Assembly (NCBI RefSeq): GCF_000720255.1
Contig: NZ_JOJE01000002.1
Coordinates: 124,001 to 188,000 of the forward strand
DNA length: 64,000 bases
Source: Streptomyces griseus subsp. griseus
GTDB taxonomy: Bacteria; Actinomycetota; Actinomycetes; Streptomycetales; Streptomycetaceae
Reading direction: 5' to 3'
A program made the translations under genes and the position numbers. Of this stretch, positions 18,507-28,970 are shown piece by piece (positions within the stretch are counted from its first letter, which is position 1; the number at the start of each line of letters is the position of its first letter). The notes beneath the pieces are model-generated. The model searched no databases and was not told where the DNA came from. It saw only the letters and a list, made by a program, of their open reading frames with translations.

Positions 18507-19072
18507 ATGCCTCTCACCGTTGATCAAGTGGCCGGATACCTGGATCGGGGTCTGGACGCCGACCTGGCGCGCTGGTTCCCCGACGAGCCGAAGGCCGGGA
18601 TCCCGGCGTCGACCCGCCCGGTCGAACCGTTCCTCGCCAGGCTCCCGCGCGACGCCGCGACCGCGTCGGCCGCCTTCGACCGCCGGGTCCGGTCGGGAAC
18701 CATGCCGGAGTTCCTCGACATGCACGACTGGTCGTACGGCTTCGACTTCGCGGCCAACGACTGCCGAACCTCGACTCCGACTACGAGACGGAGCTCTCCG
18801 ACTACGACGTGTGGTCCATCGGCGCCGACGGCGGCGGCGACTACTACGTCGTGCTCACCAACGGCAGGGTGGCGCTGTGGTTCCACGAGGAGGAGGTCAT
18901 CGAGGCCCACACTCAGTTCGACAACCTCGCCGTCTTCCTGTGGTCGGTCGTCCGGTATCACGCCGTACGCGCCGGTGCCCTGGACCTGGCGGCGGTCGAG
19001 GCCGACTTCCGCGCCCTCGGGCAGCCCGGAGCGCCGGCACCGGAGATCGGGCTCCTCGCCGTGCTGTCCTGA
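18507..19072 (+). pseudogene. Frameshifted SUKH (SMI1/KNR4)-like gene
   Basis: The reading frame from ATG 18507 (MPLTVDQVAGYLDRGLDADL...) runs to ...DFAAND and breaks at about 18761. The continuation LPNLDSDYETELSDYDVWS then IGADGGGDYYVVLTNGRVAL is in another frame and runs to 19072. One missing base at 18761 (AACGA-CTG for AACGACCTG) explains the break. The rejoined 188-aa product has the SMI1/KNR4 fold pattern, used widely as immunity proteins to polymorphic toxins. No toxin gene is adjacent. It may be a true pseudogene or a sequencing error. Confidence 0.7.
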
Positions 19073-19095
19073 CGACACGTTCTCGGACAGCTCTC

Positions 19096-19620
19096 TCAGG
19101 GCTCCACACCCCAGCGTCGGGCGAGTGCCTTCAGGCGTTCGAGTTCGCGTCGGGCCGCGGTCGGGTGGGCGAGGTCGAGGGCCATTCCCGCGCGGGCGGT
19201 GACGTAGAGGACGTCCTGGCGGGCGGCGGCATCGAGGCCGGGGGCAGTCCGGAGGCGACGGGCCGTGACGCTCAGGTAGATCGCGATGCTGTCCAGTTCC
19301 TCGCGCAGATGCACGGGAAGCGCCCGCCGCAGTTCGTCCTTGACGTAGTCGCGCGTCTGCCGGTCGGCCTCGCAGGGGCGCAGGCGCGGGGGAGCCCACG
19401 GCAGGCCGGCCGCGCAGGCTTCGTCGTAGAGGTCCGCCACCCAGGCGCGTGCCGAGGCGGCGTCCCCCTCGGCGGCGGCCTCGCGGGCCGACTCCAGCAG
19501 GGAGCGCAGTCGGGCACGGATCTCGGGATCCTCGCCGGTGCGGGCCTCCAAGTAGCCCGACCACACGTCGAACGCCTTGTTCAGCTCGGCGTCCTGCATG
19601 AAGTGGTACACGTCCGGCAA
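19096..19620 (-). CDS. Hypothetical helical protein
   Basis: 174 aa, predicted mostly alpha-helical and Ala/Arg/Glu-rich, with TPR-like spacing but no recognisable motif. It starts at ATG 19620 (MPDVYHFMQDAELNKAFDVW) and converges on the SUKH-like gene 23 bp away, so the two might form a functional pair. Function unknown. Confidence 0.6.
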   Translation of the reverse strand: MPDVYHFMQDAELNKAFDVWSGYLEARTGEDPEIRARLRSLLESAREAAAEGDAASARAWVADLYDEACAAGLPWAPPRLRPCEADRQTRDYVKDELRRALPVHLREELDSIAIYLSVTARRLRTAPGLDAAARQDVLYVTARAGMALDLAHPTAARRELERLKALARRWGVEP

Positions 19621-19729
19621 TCCATGCCCCTCCCGTCGGGCCGTCCTGGTGTGGACGGCAGCCGAACACGATAGGCGGGGCGCTTCGGCACTGCCGGTGA
19701 ATTTTTCCGACCGGGACCGGCTCGACTCC

Positions 19730-20137
19730 TCACGCGCCCGGAGCCGACCTCCTGAACACCGGTACGCCCTCCCGGAACGTCACCTCCAGCTCCAGCCCCG
19801 CCCGCAGCTCCCCCGCCTCGCACCCCACCACCTCCGTCGTCATCCGCGGCCCCTCGGCGAGGTCGACCACGGCGGCGACGTACGGGGTGCGCTCCCCGAA
19901 GGGCGGCAGGTCGTTGCGGTGGACGACGGACCAGGTGTAGAGGGTCGCGCGGCCGGTGGCGGGCTGCCAGGTGACGTCCTCGCTCCAGCAGTGCGGGCAG
20001 AACTCCCGGGGGTAGTGATGCGCCCGCCCGCACGCCCCGCAGCGCCGCAGCAGCAGCCGCCCCTCTGCGGCCGCGTCCCAGTAGGCGCGCGTGAAGGCGT
20101 CGGGTTCGGGGAGGTCGTGGCGGAGGGCGCCGGCCAC
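19730..20137 (-). CDS. DUF35 zinc-ribbon/OB-fold protein
   Basis: 135 aa with zinc-ribbon pairs CGAC near 33-36 and CPHC near 47-50, followed by an OB fold (LYTWSVVHRNDLPPFGERTPYVAAVVDL). It is the second DUF35 protein of the window and has no thiolase beside it. The Cys-lacking thiolase at 14.7 kb has no adjacent DUF35 gene, so these two may pair. GTG 20137 starts one base after the doxX stop, so both are one transcript behind operator C. Confidence 0.83.
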   Translation of the reverse strand: MAGALRHDLPEPDAFTRAYWDAAAEGRLLLRRCGACGRAHHYPREFCPHCWSEDVTWQPATGRATLYTWSVVHRNDLPPFGERTPYVAAVVDLAEGPRMTTEVVGCEAGELRAGLELEVTFREGVPVFRRSAPGA

Positions 20138-20138
20138 C

Positions 20139-20588
20139 TCAGAACCACCCCAGCGCGCTGTCCACCGACCACGTCTGCCAGGACATCCCGAACAGCGCCA
20201 CCACCGAGGTCAGCGCCATCATCGCGTTCTGCCCCTGCTCGGCCCAGTCGTGGATCATGAGGGTGAAGTAGAGGAGGTTCAGCACCAGCCCGCCGACCAG
20301 GGCGACGGGCGTCAGGAATCCCGCGACGAGACCCAGACCCAGTGCCAGTTCGGCGTACACGACGACGTACGCCATCGTTCGCGGACGCGGTGCCACCACG
20401 ACGTCGAAGCCGGACCGTACGGCGCTCCAGCGGTGCTTGGCCGCGACGTCCGCCGCCCACGCGATACCGGTCCCGCGCTCGAACCAGCCCTTCTTGTCCT
20501 TGTGGCGCCAGCTCTCCAGCCACCACAGCCCGAGCCCGACCCGCAACACGGCCAGCCAGTCCGCCCCGTTGAGCCAGATCGCGTCCAT
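20139..20588 (-). CDS. DoxX-family membrane protein
   Basis: 149 aa with four hydrophobic segments and the DoxX pattern (VLRVGLGLWWLESWRHK near 14, AELALGLGLVAGFLTPVALVGGLVL near 79). DoxX proteins are quinone-interacting membrane subunits or accessory proteins of oxidative systems. Its ATG lies 4 bp from operator C without a Shine-Dalgarno, so the mRNA is probably leaderless. Its role in the acyl-CoA regulon is unknown. Confidence 0.82.
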   Translation of the reverse strand: MDAIWLNGADWLAVLRVGLGLWWLESWRHKDKKGWFERGTGIAWAADVAAKHRWSAVRSGFDVVVAPRPRTMAYVVVYAELALGLGLVAGFLTPVALVGGLVLNLLYFTLMIHDWAEQGQNAMMALTSVVALFGMSWQTWSVDSALGWF

Positions 20589-20592
20589 GAAT

Positions 20593-20607
20593 CTGACGGT
20601 ACGTCAG
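20593..20607. promoter_or_regulatory. Regulon operator C
   Basis: CTGACGGTACGTCAG is exact and extends to a 19-bp palindrome with ATCTGAC/GTCAGAT arms (20591-20609). It ends just before the doxX start codon. Confidence 0.8.
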
Positions 20608-20856
20608 ATCGGTCGGTGGGGGAAGCGCCCCAGGCGCCCCCGTGACGCACCACCCCTTGAAGCTGTGCATCGCGCGACGCCGGTCCACGCGCCCCGGCGT
20701 CGCGGCACACCTCCGCTTCAGCCGCCTCCGAACCATCACGACCGGACTCCCCGCGCTACCGGTCCCACCCATCCCTCCCACACCCGTGATCAATCCGCAA
20801 CCAATTCCGGTCTTGACCGAGACCCATCAACACGCCATCTGATTACGCTCGCGCTC

Positions 20857-22080
20857 ATGGCCGACTCCACCCCGCCCCCGCCCCCCACCGGGTCACCGAC
20901 CGGGTCCACGACCCCGCACCCCGCCGACCGCCCCGTCTACGTCATCGGCGGCGGCCCCGGCGGTCTCGCCGCCGCGTACGCGCTGCGCGCCCGGGGCCTG
21001 CGTGCCGTCGTCCTGGAGAAGTCGGACCGCGTCGGGGCGTCCTGGCGGGGCCACTACGACCGGCTGCACCTGCACACCACCCGGCGGCTGTCGGCCCTGC
21101 CGGGGCTGCCGATGCCGCGGCGGTTCGGGCGGTGGGTGTCGCGGGACAACGTGGTGCGGTACCTGGAGAAGTACGCCGAGCACCACGAGCTGGAGATCGT
21201 CACCGGCGTCGAGGTGTCCCGCGTGGAGCGCTCCGCGGACGGTACGGGCTGGCTGCTGCACGCCACCGGCGGCCGTGAACTGACCGGCGCCGCGGTGGTG
21301 ATCGCCACCGGCTACAACCACACGCCGCGCATCCCGGACTGGCCGGGCCGGGACTCCTACTCCGGCGAGCTGCTGCACGCCCGCGACTACCGCAACGCCA
21401 AGCCCTACGCCGGCCGTGACGTCCTCGTCGTCGGCATCGGCAACACCGGCGCCGAGATCGCCGTCGACCTGGTGGAGGGCGGCGCCTCCCGGGTGCGCCT
21501 CGCCGTCCGCACCGCTCCGCACCTGCTGCGCCGTTCCACGGCGGGCTGGGCGTCCCAGTACACGGGCGTCCTGGTCCGGCGTCTGCCGGTCGCCCTCGTC
21601 GACCGGTGCGCCAAGCCGCTGGCGAAGCTGAGTGTGCCGGACCTGTCCGCGCACGGGCTGCCCCGCCCCGACACCGGCCTGTACAGCAGGGTCAACGAAG
21701 GCGCCATTCCCGTACAGGACGTCGGCCTCATCGACGCCGTGCGCAAGGGGAAGGTCGAGATCGTGGCGGCGGTCGACGGCTTCGACGACGGCAAGGTGGT
21801 CCTCGCCGACGGCACCCGTGTCTCCCCGGACGCGGTCGTCGTGGCCACCGGTTACGTCCGCGCCCTGGAGGGTCTCGTCGGCCACCTGGACGTTCTCGGC
21901 CCCCGCGGCAAACCGGTCGTCCACGGCGCCCGCGCCCCACGCAACGCCCCCGGCCTGTACTTCACCGGCTTCACCAACCCGATCAGCGGCATGTTCCGCG
22001 AGCTGGCCCTGGACGCGGAGAAGATCGCCAAGGCGATCGCACGAGAGGGGGCGGGAAAGGTGTCCGGAATCCCGCGCTGA
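20857..22080 (+). CDS. Flavin-containing monooxygenase (NAD(P)/FAD-dependent)
   Basis: 407 aa. FAD motif GGGPGG lies near residue 30, the FMO-like block GASWRGHYDRLHLHT near 61, and the NADPH motif GIGNTG near 194, with ATGY at the end. It resembles the short FMO/putative indole-3-pyruvate-type monooxygenases that hydroxylate or carry out Baeyer-Villiger oxidation. The ATG at 20857 is preceded by a 249-bp gap holding operator C on its far side; control from there is possible but not shown. Substrate unknown. Confidence 0.85.
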   Translation: MADSTPPPPPTGSPTGSTTPHPADRPVYVIGGGPGGLAAAYALRARGLRAVVLEKSDRVGASWRGHYDRLHLHTTRRLSALPGLPMPRRFGRWVSRDNVVRYLEKYAEHHELEIVTGVEVSRVERSADGTGWLLHATGGRELTGAAVVIATGYNHTPRIPDWPGRDSYSGELLHARDYRNAKPYAGRDVLVVGIGNTGAEIAVDLVEGGASRVRLAVRTAPHLLRRSTAGWASQYTGVLVRRLPVALVDRCAKPLAKLSVPDLSAHGLPRPDTGLYSRVNEGAIPVQDVGLIDAVRKGKVEIVAAVDGFDDGKVVLADGTRVSPDAVVVATGYVRALEGLVGHLDVLGPRGKPVVHGARAPRNAPGLYFTGFTNPISGMFRELALDAEKIAKAIAREGAGKVSGIPR

Positions 22081-22170
22081 CCCGGCGCCCGGTGTCGGGG
22101 ATCCTGGACCGACCGCGCCGCCCCCTCTGCGCCACGGCCCGTCCGCCGTTCTTTGCGTGCACGACCATTC

Positions 22171-22185
22171 CTGACGACCCGTCAG
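22171..22185. promoter_or_regulatory. Regulon operator D1
   Basis: CTGACGACCCGTCAG, exact match, upstream of the ADP-forming acyl-CoA synthetase. Confidence 0.78.
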
Positions 22186-22194
22186 TTCAGTAAC

Positions 22195-22209
22195 CTGACA
22201 GAGCGTCAG
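22195..22209. promoter_or_regulatory. Regulon operator D2
   Basis: CTGACAGAGCGTCAG, exact match, centred 24 bp from D1. Confidence 0.78.
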
Positions 22210-22249
22210 TTATTGAGTCATTGCCGTCGTCACAAGAGCGGGCGGACCC

Positions 22250-24475
22250 ATGCTTGGATCAACCCACGGCACACTCACCACCGACTCCCGCCGGGCCCGG
22301 GCCATCGCGTGCGGCGAGCCACCCGCGCCCGCCGTCCACGGCCGCCCCGCCGACGTGGACGACTTCGACGTCAGCGGCCGTCCGCTGTACGCCGACGTCC
22401 CCGATCTGGACCGCTTCTTCCGCCCCGAGTCCGTCGCCGTGGTCGGCGCCTCGGACACCGAGGGGCGTCCCAACACCGGGATCACAAGACAGCTGCTCAC
22501 CTGGGCCGAGCGGGTCGGGGCGCGGGTGTACCCGGTGCATCCGACCCGGGAGTCCGTCTTCGGCGTGCCCTGCTTCTCCTCCGTCGCCGACCTGCCCGAG
22601 CAGGTCGACCTCGCCGTACTGCTGGTCGCCGACCCCCTCTCGGTGATCGGCCGACTCGGCGAGGCGAAGGTGAGGTTCGCGGTCGCCTTCGCCTCCGGGT
22701 TCGCGGAGACGGGGGCGCAGGGCGCGGCCGCGCAGGACCGGCTGGCCGACGCGGTGCGGCGGGCGGGGCTGCGGATGCTCGGGCCCAACACCAACCTCAA
22801 CGCCTTCGAACGGTTCCGGGACGACCTGGACGGCCCCGCGATCGCCCTGATCACCCAGTCCGGACACCAGGGCCGACCCGTGTTCGCCCTCCAGGAACTC
22901 GGCGTCCGCCTCTCCCACTGGGCGCCGACCGGCAACGAGGCCGACCTGGAGACCTCCGACTTCATCTCGTACTTCGCCGAGCAGCCCGAGGTGGGCGCCA
23001 TCGCCTGCTACGTCGAGGGCCTCAAGGACGGCCGTTCCTTCCTGCTGGCCGCCGACCGGGCCGCCCGGCGCGGGGTGCCGGTGGTCGCGGTCAAGGTGGG
23101 CCGCACCGAGACCGGCTCCCGTACGGCCGCCTCCCACACCGGCAAGCTGACCGGCGCGGACGCGGTGGTGGACGCGGCGATGCGGCAGTACGGGGTGATC
23201 CGCGTCGACGGTCTCGACGAACTCCAGGACACCGCGGCCCTGTTGGCGCGGGCCCGGCCGCCGCGCGCGGACGGGGTCGTCGTGTACTCGATCTCGGGCG
23301 GCACGGGTGCGCACGTCGCCGACCTGGCGACCGAGGCGGGCCTGCGGCTGCCGGTGCTGTCGGAGGCCCGACAGGCCGAGCTGCACCAGTGGATACCCGA
23401 GTACCTGAACGTGGCCAACCCCGTCGACAACGGCGGCCATCCGGTCGGCGACTGGCGCGGCCGGAAGATCATCGACGCGATCCTCGACGACCCCGAGGTG
23501 GGTGTGCTCATCTGTCCCATCACCGGCCCGTTCCCGCCGCTCAGCGACCGGCTGGTGCGGGACCTGGTGGAGGCGGCCGAGCACACGGACAAGCTGGTGT
23601 GCGTGGTGTGGGGCTCCCCGGTCGGCACCGAGCCGGCGTACCGCGAGGTGCTGCTGGGCTCCTCACGCGTGGCCACCTTCCGGACCGTCGCGAACTGTCT
23701 CACCGCCGTACGCGCCCACCTCGACCACCACCGTTTCGTACGCGGCTACCGCTCCCCCTTCGACGAGGCCCCGCGCACCCCGTCCCCGTCCTTCCGCAAG
23801 GCACGGATGCTGATGCGGCCGGGCCAGCAGCTCAGCGAGCACGCGGCGAAACAGCTGCTGCGGGCGTACGGCATCCGGGTCCCGCGCGAGCAGTTGGTGA
23901 CCAGCGCGGCGGCGTCCGTACGGGCGGCCGGCCTGGTGGGCTACCCGGTGGTGATGAAGGCGTCCGGCGCGCAGATCGCCCACAAGACCGAGCTGGGCCT
24001 GGTGAAGATCGGTCTGACCTCGGCGTCCCAGGTCCGCGACGCCTACCGCGAGCTGACCGACATCGCCCGCTACGAGGGCGTCGCGCTGGACGGTGTCCTG
24101 GTGTGCCAGATGGTCGAGCAAGGTGTCGAGATGGTCGTCGGTGTCACCCACGACGACCTCTTCGGGCCGACCATGACCGTCGGTCTCGGCGGAGTCCTCG
24201 TCGAGGTGCTGCGCGACACCGCCGTGCGCGTGCCGCCCTTCGGTGAGGACCAGGCCGGCGCCATGGTGGACGAACTGCGCGGCCGGGCCCTCCTGGACGG
24301 GGTCCGGGGCCGGCCGCCGGCCGATCTGGACGCGCTGGTGGAGGTCGTCCTACGCGTCCAGCGGATGGCGTTGGAGCTGGGGGACGAGCTGGCGGAGCTG
24401 GACATCAACCCGCTGATGGTGCTGCCCCGGGGGCAGGGGGCGGTGGCGCTGGACGCGTTGGCGGTGTGCCGGTGA
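22250..24475 (+). CDS. ADP-forming acyl-CoA synthetase (acetate-CoA ligase type)
   Basis: 741-aa fused protein. Residues 55-340 form the CoA-binding and ligase halves of succinyl-CoA synthetase alpha (VAVVGASDTEGRPN, ITQSGHQGRP); the phosphohistidine is in AASHTGKLTGAD near 297. Residues 520-741 are the ATP-grasp beta part (VVMKASGAQIAHKTELGLVK, ending ELAELDINPLMV). Such enzymes make acyl-CoA from acid, ATP and CoA with release of ADP and Pi. It is controlled by operators D1/D2 and coupled to the crotonase gene behind. Substrate unknown. Confidence 0.88.
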   Translation: MLGSTHGTLTTDSRRARAIACGEPPAPAVHGRPADVDDFDVSGRPLYADVPDLDRFFRPESVAVVGASDTEGRPNTGITRQLLTWAERVGARVYPVHPTRESVFGVPCFSSVADLPEQVDLAVLLVADPLSVIGRLGEAKVRFAVAFASGFAETGAQGAAAQDRLADAVRRAGLRMLGPNTNLNAFERFRDDLDGPAIALITQSGHQGRPVFALQELGVRLSHWAPTGNEADLETSDFISYFAEQPEVGAIACYVEGLKDGRSFLLAADRAARRGVPVVAVKVGRTETGSRTAASHTGKLTGADAVVDAAMRQYGVIRVDGLDELQDTAALLARARPPRADGVVVYSISGGTGAHVADLATEAGLRLPVLSEARQAELHQWIPEYLNVANPVDNGGHPVGDWRGRKIIDAILDDPEVGVLICPITGPFPPLSDRLVRDLVEAAEHTDKLVCVVWGSPVGTEPAYREVLLGSSRVATFRTVANCLTAVRAHLDHHRFVRGYRSPFDEAPRTPSPSFRKARMLMRPGQQLSEHAAKQLLRAYGIRVPREQLVTSAAASVRAAGLVGYPVVMKASGAQIAHKTELGLVKIGLTSASQVRDAYRELTDIARYEGVALDGVLVCQMVEQGVEMVVGVTHDDLFGPTMTVGLGGVLVEVLRDTAVRVPPFGEDQAGAMVDELRGRALLDGVRGRPPADLDALVEVVLRVQRMALELGDELAELDINPLMVLPRGQGAVALDALAVCR

Positions 24476-25269
24476 GCCCGTCCGAGCCGTCGGTCCGGAC
24501 CACGACCGACCGTCACGTCACCCACCTCACCCTCAACCGCCCCGACACCCTCAACGCCCTCACCCCCGACCAGCGCGACCGGCTGATCGACCTCCTCGGC
24601 GAGGCCTCCGCCGACCCGGATGTACGGGCGGTGGTCCTCACCGGGACGGGCCGCGGCTTCTGCGCGGGCGCGGACCTGCGGGGCGGGGCGGCGAGCGGGG
24701 AGCGCGTCGCCGGAGACGTGTCCCGCACCCTGCGGCTGGGCGCCCAACGCCTGGTCGCCGCGGTCCTGGACTGCGAGAAGCCGGTCGTCGCCGCCGTGAA
24801 CGGCACGGCGGCCGGTCTCGGCGCGCATCTCGCGCTCGCCTGCGACCTGGTGCTGGCCGCCCAATCGGCCCGCTTCATCGAGGTGTTCGTGCGTCGGGGC
24901 CTGGTTCCCGACGCGGGCGGCGCCTACCTCCTGCCCCGACTGATCGGTCCGCAGCGCGCCAAGGAGCTGATGTTCTTCGGCGACGCGCTCACGGCGGCGG
25001 ACGCGGAACGCCTGGGCCTGGTCAACCGGGTGGTCCCGGACGCGGACCTGCACAAGACGGCCCGCGCCTGGGCCGAACGCCTCGCCTCCGGCCCCACCCG
25101 CGCCCTCGCCCTCACCAAACAGCTGGTCAACGCCTCCCTGGACACCGACCGGCCCACCGCATTCGCCGCCGAGGCCGCCGCGCAGGAGATCAACATGACG
25201 ACGGCGGACGCGCGGGAGGGCGTGGCGAGCTTCGTGGAACGCCGGACGGCGGAGTTCCGGGGCCGCTGA
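24472..25269 (+). CDS. Enoyl-CoA hydratase
   Basis: 265-aa crotonase: RPDTLNALTPDQRDRL near 22, GRGFCAGADLRGG near 61 and the oxyanion block NGTAAGLGAHLALACDLVLA near 107, with RGLVPDAGGAYLLPRLIG near 142 carrying the usual acidic region. GTG 24472 overlaps the previous stop (GTGA); GTG 24466 is an alternative. It hydrates an enoyl-CoA in the same pathway. Confidence 0.87.
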   Translation: MSPSEPSVRTTTDRHVTHLTLNRPDTLNALTPDQRDRLIDLLGEASADPDVRAVVLTGTGRGFCAGADLRGGAASGERVAGDVSRTLRLGAQRLVAAVLDCEKPVVAAVNGTAAGLGAHLALACDLVLAAQSARFIEVFVRRGLVPDAGGAYLLPRLIGPQRAKELMFFGDALTAADAERLGLVNRVVPDADLHKTARAWAERLASGPTRALALTKQLVNASLDTDRPTAFAAEAAAQEINMTTADAREGVASFVERRTAEFRGR

Positions 25270-25302
25270 GCACGGAAGGCGGACCCGCGCGACCCTTCCC
25301 AT

Positions 25303-25317
25303 CTGACGTACCGTCAG
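25303..25317. promoter_or_regulatory. Regulon operator E
   Basis: CTGACGTACCGTCAG, exact, 5 bp before the first possible start of the flavin reductase. Confidence 0.78.
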
Positions 25318-25322
25318 TTTCA

Positions 25323-25919
25323 ATGGGAGGCGTGATGGGACACGCAGGCATGGCGGAGGCCGCCGTCCGCTATCTCAGGGCCGGACCGGTCGAGGCGCTG
25401 CCGCGCCCCGAGCTGCGGTGCGTCCGCGAGGACGAACGGGCGCCGGTCGACCAGGGCGACTTCCGGCGCGTACTGGGCACCTTCGCGACCGGTGTCACGA
25501 TCGTCACCGCCCCGGCCGCCGAGGGCGAATCCGGCCCCGCCGGATTCGCCTGCCAGTCCTTCACCTCCCTCTCCCTCGACCCACCCCTGGTCACGTTCAT
25601 GGTGGGCCGTACGTCGACGACCTGGCCGCGCATCGCCCGCGCGGGCGTCTTCTGCGTGAACGTGCTGAGCGCGGACCAGGGCGGCCTGTGCCGTGCCTTC
25701 GCGGTGAGCGGCGCGGACAAGTTCGCCGGCGTGCCCCACACCCCCGCCCCCGTCACCGGCTCCCCCCGCCTCGCCGGCGCGCTCGCCTGGATCGACTGCA
25801 CGATCCACGCGGTCCACACCGGCGGCGACCACCTGATCGTCGTGGGCCGGGTGAACGCGCTGGGGGCGGAGGAGGGAGACGGGGCGCCGCTGGTGTTCCA
25901 CCGGGGGCGGTTCGCCTAG
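25323..25919 (+). CDS. Flavin reductase (HpaC/HsaB type)
   Basis: Up to 198 aa. The FMN split-barrel domain starts near residue 38 (FRRVLGTFATGVTIVTAPA) and has the FACQSFTSLSLDPPLVTFMVG block. These reductases feed reduced flavin to a two-component monooxygenase such as HsaA. No large oxygenase partner is adjacent. Starts ATG 25323, 25335 and 25350 are all in frame; GGGAGG at 25326-25331 is too near 25335 and rather far from 25350, so the start is open. Confidence 0.83.
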   Translation: MGGVMGHAGMAEAAVRYLRAGPVEALPRPELRCVREDERAPVDQGDFRRVLGTFATGVTIVTAPAAEGESGPAGFACQSFTSLSLDPPLVTFMVGRTSTTWPRIARAGVFCVNVLSADQGGLCRAFAVSGADKFAGVPHTPAPVTGSPRLAGALAWIDCTIHAVHTGGDHLIVVGRVNALGAEEGDGAPLVFHRGRFA

Positions 25920-25994
25920 GCGTTGCCCGGCCGACGGCGCCGCTCAGTCGGTGGCGCCGCCCAGCCGGTGGCGCCGCCCAGCCGGTGGCGCCGC

Positions 25995-27473
<1,479 letters not shown>

Positions 27474-27506
27474 TCAGGCCCAGGCCGGAGATTCTCCATC
27501 AGCCCC

Positions 27507-27526
27507 GGGGTCTTGCCGCAAGCCCC
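27507..27526 (-). promoter_or_regulatory. Rifamycin-associated element (RAE)
   Basis: On the minus strand this reads GGGGCTTGCGGCAAGACCCC, an inverted repeat that agrees with the RAE found before rifamycin-inducible resistance genes in actinobacteria. It lies 85 bp upstream of rox and just downstream of a TATAG sequence (27536-27540). The 27435-27761 gap otherwise shows no gene. Confidence 0.82.
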
Positions 27527-27761
27527 CCGGTGCGCTATAGGTTGATAGTGGCAAGGAGTGGGAGTTCCCCCCTTGCCTTTCTCTTGGTCGAGAGCGCCTG
27601 CCGGCCGGAACCTCCCGTCACCGGCGAGCGCGCCGGACATGTCGCCCCTACCCGGTAGCCATCTGCCGCGTGGCACCCCGAGGGCTCGTCAGGGGTGAGC
27701 GAGGGTCTTCTCGGGGTGATGCCTGATCTCGGGTACGGGTGCCGGCGGACAAGATCGACAC

Positions 27762-28433
27762 ATGACGAATCGACCTCGGGGACTCCACCGGACCGCACTG
27801 ACGCGGACCGCTTTCATCGCCGCCCCTCTGTGCATGCTCGCCTACGGATCCATCCGTCTCTCCGACCCGGACCACGGCCCGGGGCTCGCCTGGACCAGCG
27901 GTCATGTCGCTCTGGTCTCCGGGGTGTTGCTCTTCGGCGCGGTCTTCCTGGGCCTGCTCCGGCTGGCGGAGCCGACGACCGGCGCGGCACGGGCGAGCGC
28001 CCGCGTGGCGACGTTACTCGGGCTGGTGGGGGTGGTGGCAGTCACCGCCCAGGGCGTCATCGATCTCGTCGTCGGCTTCCGGGCGGGCGACCGGGCAGGG
28101 ATGGAGCGACTCTTCGAGGACGTCCAGAGCCACCCGGGCGTGATGCCCGCGGTGTACACGGTCGGCCCGATGCTGTTCTACGTCGGCCTGCTGTGGTTGG
28201 TGATCCAACTCGCCGTACAGCGCCGCATCCGCGTCTGGCGTCCCGCGCTGGTGGTGCTCGGTACGGCGACCATGGCCGCCAGTCTGGATCTGATGCCTCT
28301 CGGCGGGCTCCTCTTCGCCGCGGCACTGTCTCCCCTGGGGCGCGATGCGGCAGTTGCCGGAGCCGCGGTGCCCGAAGCTCACACCCGCACGCACGGGGCG
28401 CAGGCCTCGGCGAGCGACAGGCTGTTCTCGTAG
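27762..28433 (+). CDS. Four- to six-helix membrane protein
   Basis: 223 aa with hydrophobic segments near 17-30, 50-66, 84-102, 126-146 and 160-190. No family motif is recognised. The last 55 bases overlap the convergent SnoaL-like gene. It lies divergent from rox, but there is no evidence of a shared role. Confidence 0.68.
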   Translation: MTNRPRGLHRTALTRTAFIAAPLCMLAYGSIRLSDPDHGPGLAWTSGHVALVSGVLLFGAVFLGLLRLAEPTTGAARASARVATLLGLVGVVAVTAQGVIDLVVGFRAGDRAGMERLFEDVQSHPGVMPAVYTVGPMLFYVGLLWLVIQLAVQRRIRVWRPALVVLGTATMAASLDLMPLGGLLFAAALSPLGRDAAVAGAAVPEAHTRTHGAQASASDRLFS

Positions 28434-28834
28434 AGGTGGTGCCGGGTGATCCGGCCGTCCTCGACGGTGAGACGCAGCGCGAACGGGCCTTCGAAGGACT
28501 TTCCCGTCGCCCGCACGGTCCCCGACAGGTGCCCCATCAGGACGGCGTCGGTGCCGTCGACGAGGAAGGTGTCGACGCGGGCGCGCGCGTCCTCGGGCAC
28601 GGTGTGCTCCATGAGCTCCGCGCCCTGGGCGGCGCAGTCGGCGGCGCTGGACCGGGGGCGGATCCACGGGACGGCGGGGTTCTCGGCGAGCAGCCAGTCG
28701 ACCTCGTCGGCGAAGAGCGCGGCGAGCCGCTCGGTGTCACAGGCCAGCCGGGCCGCGAGGAACTCCCGCACGACGGCCCGGGTGGCGTCGGCGACGGAAC
28801 CGGCCGTGGTGGCGGCGGTGGACTTGACGGGCAT
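28379..28834 (-). CDS. SnoaL-like / NTF2-fold protein
   Basis: 151 aa with the NTF2-like pattern: VVREFLAARLACDTERLAALFADEVDWLL near 21 and GTVRATGKSFEGPFALRLTVEDGRITRHHLYE near 104. GAGGAG lies before ATG 28834. Family members are small hydrolases, isomerases or ligand-binding proteins. Function unknown. Confidence 0.8.
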   Translation of the reverse strand: MPVKSTAATTAGSVADATRAVVREFLAARLACDTERLAALFADEVDWLLAENPAVPWIRPRSSAADCAAQGAELMEHTVPEDARARVDTFLVDGTDAVLMGHLSGTVRATGKSFEGPFALRLTVEDGRITRHHLYENSLSLAEACAPCVRV

Positions 28835-28970
28835 GGCGCTCTCCTCGTGGTTGCGGCCTGATACCGGCGGAGGTTCCCGTCGGTGTGTCCGATCCTGCCG
28901 AGGGTGGGGAGAGCGGTCGATTACCCGGCGGGTCATGAGTGACCCGCGGTGGCAGCGCACCGCGCGGTCC

